A stretch of DNA of 64,000 nucleotides, taken from the NCBI GenBank assembly GCA_910587075.1, contig CAJUKE010000002.1:62001-126000 (forward strand), given 5' to 3'. The notes below the pieces were generated by a model. The model saw only the letters and a list, made by a program, of their open reading frames with translations, had not been told where the DNA came from and made no database searches. Below, piece by piece: positions 57,818 through 64,000 of this stretch; the first letter of the stretch is position 1, and every line of letters starts with the position of its first letter. Source of the DNA: an uncultured Muribaculaceae bacterium (lineage in GTDB: Bacteria > Bacteroidota > Bacteroidia > Bacteroidales > Muribaculaceae). The translations under genes and the position numbers were made by a program.

Positions 57818-59629
57818 TTATTTCTTAATCAGATGGATGTTGAACACGGAACCCCAGTAGGGCACGCTGAGGGTGCAGGCGTCGGCGGTGAGCTCGGTTA
57901 TGGTGTAGGTGCCGTTGATGGCCTCTGTGTTGGCCAGCACGATGGGGAAGCCGCCGCCGTCAAACTTGATGGCCTTCATTCCGTCGGCCTCGACGAGTTT
58001 CCAGCTCTCCTTGCCAGAGGGGGTGTAGGCGTAGGGGCCTTCGTCGTTGTCGAACACTGTGCCGTCGCCCTCAAGCGTCATAGATCCGTCGGAGCGGAGT
58101 GTGAGAACCTCGTCGGCGCAGGGACCGATGTCGTAGAAGCCCGCGTCGGGGGTGCTTACCCCTTTGAGCTTCCAGGGGTGGGCGGTAAGCATCGCGGCTG
58201 TCGGGTCGGCAGGGTCGGGCTCCACCGGGTCGGGATCGACCACCGGGGGTGTCGGGGGCTCGGCCGAGCCATCTTTGGCCACGAGTATTATGAGGAGTCC
58301 GCCACCGTCGCCGTAGCTCCAGAAGAGTTTCAGGCTGTTGGCCGAGAGTTCGCGCACCTCGTAGACCTGGTCGACCTCCTCGGTGGCCCGGAGTATCGGG
58401 AAGCCGCCACCCTTGAACTGCACGCAGAGCTGTCCGGCGTCGTTTTTGCCAAGGACGTATGACTCGTTGCCCGAGGGGGTGTAGGTGAAGTGGCCGTTCC
58501 CGGCATCAGCGTAAACATCGCCGTCGGAGTCGAGGGTCATAGAGCCGTCGGCCTTGAAGGTGAGCACCTCATCGAGGGCCTGGGTGGGGGTGTCGTAGAG
58601 GTCTTCCACTTCGTAAAGGTAGCCGTATTTGCTGTCGGCCACCCACGGATGGGCCGTGAGCAGGGCATATTCGGGAGCTCCGGCGGGGAGGGGAGTGATG
58701 TCGGTCACCGGGGTCGGGGGTGTCGGAGGCTCGGGATCGACCGGGGGAGTCGGAGTGTCGCCCACATACCCCTCGGGGCAGAAGTTGAACTCAATGCCGT
58801 CACCCTCGCCGCGCCACCAGCGCAGGCAGAGGCGGTTCTCGGTGAGTTCCACGATTTCGTATTCGGCATCGATGCCCGCGGGGTCGGCGATCAGTCCGGG
58901 GAATGCGCCGCCGCCGAATTTGATGTATCGCTTTCCGGCGCTTTCGGTGAAGGCCCAGGATTCGTTGCCGGTGGGGGTCCAGGAGGCTTTGCCGGCTTTC
59001 TCCACGTCGCCCCAGCCGCCACCGTCGACCCATACCTTGCCGTCGGCGTCGGGGGTGAAGATGAAGGCGCCCTCGTTGCGGAAGGCTATTTTGGAGTCGA
59101 GAATGCCGTAGGCCTCAAGGTCGGCGGTGGGGTTGAACCAGCTGTTTTTCTGCCAGGGTTCCCCCCAGAGATAGCCGAAGATGCGCTGGGTGGAGGCGTC
59201 GATGGCCTCGCCGTAGCGGTCCCATACCCACACCTTGTCGTCGTCCTTGCCGCACAGCAGGCGGTACGACGGGTCGAGGGCCGTAACCTCGAACGAGAAC
59301 TGATAGCGGTCGCTGCGCCCTCCGCGCCCGTAGGCGGTGAGGTAGCCGGTGTAGACGCCGCGGCTCATAGTGAGGGTGAAGTCGCGGTCGGAGTAGGTCT
59401 GAACGCCTCCGGGGAGTTCGATTTCCCAGTAGGGCGACAGTTTGGCCGCGGTGAATGAGAAGTGTACTATGTTGCCGTCCTCGTCGTCGACATATACCTT
59501 GAACATATTGTCGCTGACGGTAGGCTTGTCGCCCATATCGGCCGTGTCGTCGGAGCACGCCGTGGTCGCGAACAGGGCGCAGAGCGAGCAGACGATCGGC
59601 AGGATGGCGTTGCGGAATATCTTGAACAT
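57818..59629 (-). CDS. Lipoprotein with three copies of the unknown repeat domain
   Basis: A 603-residue lipoprotein: lipobox TTAC (Cys near 25) followed by SDD, a PKD-like segment (about 30-115), then three units of the repeat described for 56201-57304 (about 120-285, 310-460, 475-603). The units share E-[ST]-[YW], a GGG[AG]FP[GI] turn, EIVELTENRLCLRW, EVRELSANSLKLFW or TITELTADACTLSV, and proline-rich linkers (PPVDPEPPTPPTP; PPTPPVVDPDPVEPDP). The place after SusD is that of a surface glycan-binding protein. Repetition suggests multivalent binding. Family unknown to me. Confidence 0.7.
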   Translation of the reverse strand: MFKIFRNAILPIVCSLCALFATTACSDDTADMGDKPTVSDNMFKVYVDDEDGNIVHFSFTAAKLSPYWEIELPGGVQTYSDRDFTLTMSRGVYTGYLTAYGRGGRSDRYQFSFEVTALDPSYRLLCGKDDDKVWVWDRYGEAIDASTQRIFGYLWGEPWQKNSWFNPTADLEAYGILDSKIAFRNEGAFIFTPDADGKVWVDGGGWGDVEKAGKASWTPTGNESWAFTESAGKRYIKFGGGAFPGLIADPAGIDAEYEIVELTENRLCLRWWRGEGDGIEFNFCPEGYVGDTPTPPVDPEPPTPPTPVTDITPLPAGAPEYALLTAHPWVADSKYGYLYEVEDLYDTPTQALDEVLTFKADGSMTLDSDGDVYADAGNGHFTYTPSGNESYVLGKNDAGQLCVQFKGGGFPILRATEEVDQVYEVRELSANSLKLFWSYGDGGGLLIILVAKDGSAEPPTPPVVDPDPVEPDPADPTAAMLTAHPWKLKGVSTPDAGFYDIGPCADEVLTLRSDGSMTLEGDGTVFDNDEGPYAYTPSGKESWKLVEADGMKAIKFDGGGFPIVLANTEAINGTYTITELTADACTLSVPYWGSVFNIHLIKK

Positions 59630-59650
59630 AACGTTGAAAGGGTTTTATCC

Positions 59651-61180
59651 TTAATAGGGGTTCTGGGTGAGGGTGCCTTCGGCGCGGTCGATTTCCGACT
59701 GCGGGATCGGCAGGTAGCGCTTGTTGGCGGTGTAGCCGCGGGATGCGAGGGTTTCCTCGGCCTTACCGAACCTCACGAGGTCGAAGAAGCGGTGCCCTTC
59801 GAGGGCGAATTCCAGCCGGTACTCTTCGAGGAGGTTGTCGAGGGTGGCTGGGCGGCGCGCCGCGGCGGGGAGTTCGGCCAGGGTGGTGTTGAAGGCGCGT
59901 GCGCGCACGGTGTTGAGCAGGTCGTCGGCCTCCTTCTGGCTGCCTCCGGTGCGCACGGTGAGCTCGGCGGCGTTGAGCAGGGCCTCGGAGTAGCGGTACA
60001 CGCGGATGTTGTTGCGGAAGTTGAACTCGGCGCCCTCGGTGCCGACATACGCGCCGTTGCCTCCGGCGCGGGCTATGTACTTGTAGTTGAAGTACCCGGT
60101 ATCGGCCACGCGGGGTGTGTAGCTCTCGCCGGGGCACACTTTGGCGAAGTCGAGGATTCCGGCGTCGCGGCGTTGATCGGCGTTGTCATAAGCGTCGTGG
60201 AGGTCTTTGCTCACGGGGCCGAAGCCGTACCCCTCGGAAGCGAACTTCGTGCCCTTGTAGGAGTCGGGGCAGAGGAAGGTCGGGTAGATGGAGCCGCCGG
60301 GGCTGAAGGGATCGTTCCAGTCGCGGTTCGAGGGGTTGTCGGCGTAGTTGATTTCGAAAACCGACTCGCTGTTCCACTCCCCGGCATCGGTCCATATGTC
60401 GGCGAACACGGGAGTGAGGGCGTAGATGTCGGCTCCGATCAGCTCCTTGAGCTGTGCCAGCGCCGAGGGGTATTGGGTTTGGTCGCCGGCGAGCATCACC
60501 ACATTGGCCCGCAGCATATACGCGGCGAATTTGTTGAAGCGGCCAACCTCGTCGACCGCCACCGCCTCGGGGAGGTAGCCTGGGGTGGTCGCGAAGTCGA
60601 GGTCTTCGAGTATGAGCCGGTACACCTCGTCGGCGCTCTTCTGCGGCACGATGTAGCTGATGTCCTCGCCGTCGGGGTTCACGGTGTAGTAGGGGATGTT
60701 GCCCCAGAGCTTCCACAGAATGTGGTAGTAGAAGGCGCGGAGAGTCCTCGCCTCGGCCAGGATGCGGTTGCGCGACGCGGCGGAGAGCGATTTGCAGCGG
60801 TCGATGTTGCCGGTTACCTGGTTGGCGCGGTACACGCCGTCGTAGAGCGAGTTCCAGAGCCCTATGGGCGCCTGTTCGGGGTTGAGACGGTACTGGCGGG
60901 TGAGGTGGAGCCAGGGGATGTCACCCTCGCTGCTGCCGCCGACTCCGTTGTAGTCGTCGGCCATAATGTCGCTGATGAACTGCAGGGGGTGGTATTCGCC
61001 GTAGGTGTAGTCGAACCATTGCAGCGGCGCGTAGGCGGCGATCAGGGCCTTCTCCATTTTCGCCGGGGTATCGTAATATTTCTCTGTCGGGGTGGTCACC
61101 GTCGGGTCGACTTCGAGGAAGTCGGTGGTGCAGCCGCACATCGCGACAAGAGTCAGTGAAAGTGCTATGATTTTTTTCAT
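59651..61180 (-). CDS. SusD/RagB family outer-membrane lipoprotein (second glycan locus)
   Basis: A 509-residue SusD homologue: lipobox MCGC (Cys near 16), AEARTLRAFYYHILWKLWGN near residue 150, and the C-terminal EYRLEFALEGHRFFDLVRFG landmark. It lies 12 bases after susC. It captures the glycan at the surface and closes the SusC channel. Confidence 0.93.
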   Translation of the reverse strand: MKKIIALSLTLVAMCGCTTDFLEVDPTVTTPTEKYYDTPAKMEKALIAAYAPLQWFDYTYGEYHPLQFISDIMADDYNGVGGSSEGDIPWLHLTRQYRLNPEQAPIGLWNSLYDGVYRANQVTGNIDRCKSLSAASRNRILAEARTLRAFYYHILWKLWGNIPYYTVNPDGEDISYIVPQKSADEVYRLILEDLDFATTPGYLPEAVAVDEVGRFNKFAAYMLRANVVMLAGDQTQYPSALAQLKELIGADIYALTPVFADIWTDAGEWNSESVFEINYADNPSNRDWNDPFSPGGSIYPTFLCPDSYKGTKFASEGYGFGPVSKDLHDAYDNADQRRDAGILDFAKVCPGESYTPRVADTGYFNYKYIARAGGNGAYVGTEGAEFNFRNNIRVYRYSEALLNAAELTVRTGGSQKEADDLLNTVRARAFNTTLAELPAAARRPATLDNLLEEYRLEFALEGHRFFDLVRFGKAEETLASRGYTANKRYLPIPQSEIDRAEGTLTQNPY

Positions 61181-61192
61181 TGGAGGAATGGC

Positions 61193-64000
61193 TTAGATGG
61201 TTACGTTGACACCGACGAGGAAGGTGCGCGCCTGGGGATATACACCCTTGTCGATACCGAGCGAGGTGCCTCCCGAGGAGATTTCGGGATCGTAGCCGTG
61301 GTATTTGGTGATGGTGAAGAGGTTTTCGGCCCCGACGTAGACGCGCAGGCGGTTGACGAAGAATTTCGAGCTGATGGAGCGGGGCATGGTGTAGCCGAGC
61401 TGCATGCTGCGGCAGCGCAGGAAGTCGCCGTCGTAGACCAGGAGGTCCGACGAGCGCCAGTTCTGGCTCACACTCGAAGCGGAGGCGGTGAGCCTCGGAT
61501 AGCGGTCGGAGGAGCCGGGGCCTACCCAGCGGTCAAGCATATACCGCGGGAGGTTGACCTGGGGATAGTCGGCGCGGCGGGTCGCGTCGTAAATGTCGTT
61601 GCCCACGGTGGCGTGGAAGAGGGTGCTGAAGTCGAAGCCCCTCCATTCGAGCGCGATGCTAAGGCCGAAAGTCCAGTCGGGCATGCCTTTGCCTATCTTC
61701 GCGCGGTCGGCGTCGTCGATCACGCCGTCGCCGTTGAGGTCGCGGAAAATCACGTCGCCGGGCTTGGCGTCGGGCTGGAGCATCGCGCCGTCCTTGTTGA
61801 CGTAGGCGTTCACCTGTTCCTGTGTCTGGAAAATGCCGGCGGTCTTCCATCCGTAGAAGAAGGGGAATGGCTGGCCGTTTTCAGCGCGGGAGATCACGCC
61901 GAGGGTGCCGTGGATTTCGTCGTAGTTGAGAGTGCCGGTCTCGTTGCCGAGCTTGATGAGGGTGTTGCGGTTGTAGGAGCCGTTGACGCTCACGCGGATG
62001 TTGAAGTCGGAAATCCGCTGGTTGTAGGTAACGTCGAATTCGAAACCCTCGTTCTTCATATCGCCCACGTTGCCCAGGGGGCGGTTGTTGCCTATGTAAC
62101 CCGGGAGGGCCATATCCATAAGCATGCCGTTGGTGCGCTTGTTGTAATAGTCGAGGTTGAGGTTGAGGCGGTTGTTGAACAGGCGGAACTCAAGGCCGAC
62201 GTCGGTCTGCTCCGACTCCTCCCACCGCAGGCCTGAGTTGATGTAGCCCTGGGGGACGGCTCCAGCCACGATGCCGGTGAGGCCGCCTATGCCGAGTATG
62301 TAGTTGGCTCCGCCGCTCATCATGGAGGTGTAGGCGAAGGAGCGTATGTTCTGGTTACCGTTCTTACCCCAGCTTGCGCGGAGTTTCATAAAGGTGAGGA
62401 ACTCGGGGCGCGAGGCCATGAAGGGTTCGTTGGTTATGTTCCAGCCGCCGGAAATGGAGGGGAAGTTGGCCCATTTGTTTTTGGGGGAGAACTTCGAGGA
62501 GCCGTCGCGGCGCATGGTGAACTCCACCATGTAGCGCCCGTCGAAATCGTAGCCGATACGGCCGAAGTACGAGGCCAGGCGGCCAAGGGGGGAGGGGGAG
62601 GCGGAGGCGCTGCGGAGGTTGGCGTCCTGGTCGGTGGCGTCGATCCAGGGCTGGGCGGCGTCGCGAATTTTGTAGCTCGTGCCTGACACATATTGGTCGG
62701 AGGCCGACGAGGCGCTCTGGCCTATGAGCACGGTGAAGTGGTTCTTCTCCTTGATGTCGAAGGTGTAGGAGAGGGTGTTCTCAATCTGCCACGACCATGA
62801 GCGGGTAAGGGTCGACCATACCGAGGAGTTGGGCTCGTTGCGGGTGCTGTTGAGGTAGTAGGGGAGGGTGTAGCCGTCGTTGGTGTAGAACTGGAGGTCG
62901 CCCGACAGCGACGACTTGAATTTGAGGTTCTTGTAGATTTCCAGTTCGGCGAAGACGTTGCCCATGGCGCGGTCGCTGGTGTTCTTGTCGCAGGGGAGGT
63001 AGAGGAGCGCCATCGGGTTCGGCATGGCGGCGAAGTCGACGCTGGGTATGGTGAACGGGCGCCCGTTGTTGTCGACCACGGCGGTGGGATGTTCGAGCAG
63101 GGTCGCCTCGGGATCAGTGGCGTAAACGGGTAGGGTGGGGGTCATGGCCAGGGCGCTGCCGAGCACCGAGCCGCGCTCGCTGTTGTTGCTTATGCCGCGG
63201 GAGGTGTCGTGGGAGTAGGCGATGTTGGTGCCCATCCGCAGCGAGCGGAGCCAGTCGCGCTTGGCCGAGGAGTCGAACAGCTCGTAGTTGTTATTGTTGC
63301 GTATGGTGAAGCGCTCGTAGTTGGAGTGCTGCTGCTTGCCGCCGATGATGCCTTCCTGGTAGAGGTAGCTGCCCGACACATAGTAGTTTACCTTCCCGGT
63401 GCCGCCGGAGACGCTGATCTGGTGGTTGATCACCGGGGCGTTTTTCTGAAACACGGCGTTCTGCCAGTCGGTACCTTTGCCGAGCGCGGCGGGGTTGTCG
63501 TAGACGGGTGCTTTGCCGTCGTTCATATACATCTCGTTCATAAGGGTGGCGTACTCGGTCGCGTTGAGCATCGGGATCTTGCGCTCGGCGTTCTGCCAGC
63601 CGTATGAGAAGTCGTATGAGATGGTGGCGCGCCCTTCGGAGCCGCGCTTGGTGGTGACGAGGATTACGCCGTTGGCGCCGCGGGAGCCGTAGATGGCGGC
63701 TGAGGCGGCGTCCTTGAGTACCTCGACCGATTCGATGTCGGAGGGGTTTATGAAGTCGATGCCGCCGTTGACCGGGGTGCCGTCGACGATGTACAGTGGG
63801 TTTGAGTCATTGATGGTGCCTGTGCCGCGGATGCGTATTTTGTTGCCGTCGCCCGGCTGGCCGGAGGAGGCGGTGATGCTTACGCCCGACACCATGCCTT
63901 TGAGCACGTTATCGACGCGCGTCGGGGTCATAACCTTCATATCCTCGCTTTTGACGCTGCTGATGGCGGCGGTGACGACGCTCTTCTTCTGCACGCCGTA
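61193..64000 (-). CDS. SusC/RagA family transporter (second glycan locus), 5' end outside the window
   Basis: At least 935 residues; the frame stays open to the last base (YGVQKKSVVTAAISSVK is the SusC box region), so the signal peptide and regulatory domain lie beyond the window. The plug has IRIRGTGTINDSNPLYIVDG and VLKDAASAAIYGSRGANGVI; the barrel ends ARTFLVGVNVTI. It is the first visible gene of the GH16/GH20 operon. The promoter is not in the window. Confidence 0.94.
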   Translation of the reverse strand, partial: YGVQKKSVVTAAISSVKSEDMKVMTPTRVDNVLKGMVSGVSITASSGQPGDGNKIRIRGTGTINDSNPLYIVDGTPVNGGIDFINPSDIESVEVLKDAASAAIYGSRGANGVILVTTKRGSEGRATISYDFSYGWQNAERKIPMLNATEYATLMNEMYMNDGKAPVYDNPAALGKGTDWQNAVFQKNAPVINHQISVSGGTGKVNYYVSGSYLYQEGIIGGKQQHSNYERFTIRNNNNYELFDSSAKRDWLRSLRMGTNIAYSHDTSRGISNNSERGSVLGSALAMTPTLPVYATDPEATLLEHPTAVVDNNGRPFTIPSVDFAAMPNPMALLYLPCDKNTSDRAMGNVFAELEIYKNLKFKSSLSGDLQFYTNDGYTLPYYLNSTRNEPNSSVWSTLTRSWSWQIENTLSYTFDIKEKNHFTVLIGQSASSASDQYVSGTSYKIRDAAQPWIDATDQDANLRSASASPSPLGRLASYFGRIGYDFDGRYMVEFTMRRDGSSKFSPKNKWANFPSISGGWNITNEPFMASRPEFLTFMKLRASWGKNGNQNIRSFAYTSMMSGGANYILGIGGLTGIVAGAVPQGYINSGLRWEESEQTDVGLEFRLFNNRLNLNLDYYNKRTNGMLMDMALPGYIGNNRPLGNVGDMKNEGFEFDVTYNQRISDFNIRVSVNGSYNRNTLIKLGNETGTLNYDEIHGTLGVISRAENGQPFPFFYGWKTAGIFQTQEQVNAYVNKDGAMLQPDAKPGDVIFRDLNGDGVIDDADRAKIGKGMPDWTFGLSIALEWRGFDFSTLFHATVGNDIYDATRRADYPQVNLPRYMLDRWVGPGSSDRYPRLTASASSVSQNWRSSDLLVYDGDFLRCRSMQLGYTMPRSISSKFFVNRLRVYVGAENLFTITKYHGYDPEISSGGTSLGIDKGVYPQARTFLVGVNVTI

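Noticed and set aside
59462..61159. 565-codon plus-strand frame in the second glycan locus
   Set aside because: Antisense to SusD and the repeat lipoprotein; Val/Gly/Glu-rich shadow without motifs.

Overview
The window (about 60 % GC over most of its length) looks like a chromosomal segment of a gut Bacteroidales bacterium, most plausibly a Muribaculaceae relative. The evidence is two SusC/SusD glycan-uptake loci, lipoproteins with Bacteroidetes-type lipoboxes, C-terminal modules like type IX sorting domains, a methylmalonyl-CoA decarboxylase operon (the succinate-to-propionate route), a 7-alpha-hydroxysteroid-dehydrogenase-like gene, and many promoters with the Bacteroidetes -7 element TAnnTTTG. 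No tRNA, rRNA or CRISPR array was seen. The genus is inference.

Layout. 1-2306: the tail of an M16 peptidase, a DUF4254 protein and a family 9 glycosyltransferase (envelope glycolipid). 2405-15488: a neighbourhood that reads as extracellular nucleic-acid and phosphate scavenging (secreted endonuclease I, a 27-residue microprotein ORF, a TonB-dependent receptor with a structured leader, two DUF5689 lipoproteins, a class A acid phosphatase and an O/P-type porin). It is interrupted by a DEAD-box helicase whose start codon directly abuts a MITE-like element. 15568-19669 (minus): a three-gene operon of an OLD-like ABC ATPase, a PD-(D/E)XK-like nuclease and a NACHT-like NTPase. It looks like an anti-phage system I cannot match to a named one. 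19714-24554 (minus): methylmalonyl-CoA epimerase and the Na+-pumping methylmalonyl-CoA decarboxylase. 24731-28205: an exported protein, then dnaK.

28206-30270 is an AT-rich insert carrying a DUF1848 protein and a methyltransferase-like gene. It is bracketed by a duplication of the last 19 bases of dnaK. An AT-rich DUF4143 ATPase gene, the hydroxysteroid dehydrogenase, and two consecutive toxin-antitoxin-like cassettes follow (DUF3791-DUF3990-DUF3791 and antitoxin-zeta). The two cassettes start from the same duplicated promoter sequence.

34792-53424 is an alginate utilisation locus: SusC, SusD, a surface glycan-binding lipoprotein, PL6 lyase, PL17 oligoalginate lyase, KdgF, an MFS uronate transporter, a DEH-reductase-type SDR, an esterase/lyase fusion, a second lyase-like protein and a secreted protein. 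A divergent FadR-type GntR regulator faces them across an intergenic region with five sites built from ACCAATT half-sites. Surface lyases would cut alginate, SusCD import oligomers, PL17 release unsaturated uronate, KdgF and the SDR convert it to KDG. 53521-64000 (minus) is a second glycan locus: SusC (cut by the window edge), SusD, two proteins built from a repeated unknown domain, a small sorting-domain protein, GH16 and GH20. Its substrate is either a beta-glucan or a host O-glycan.
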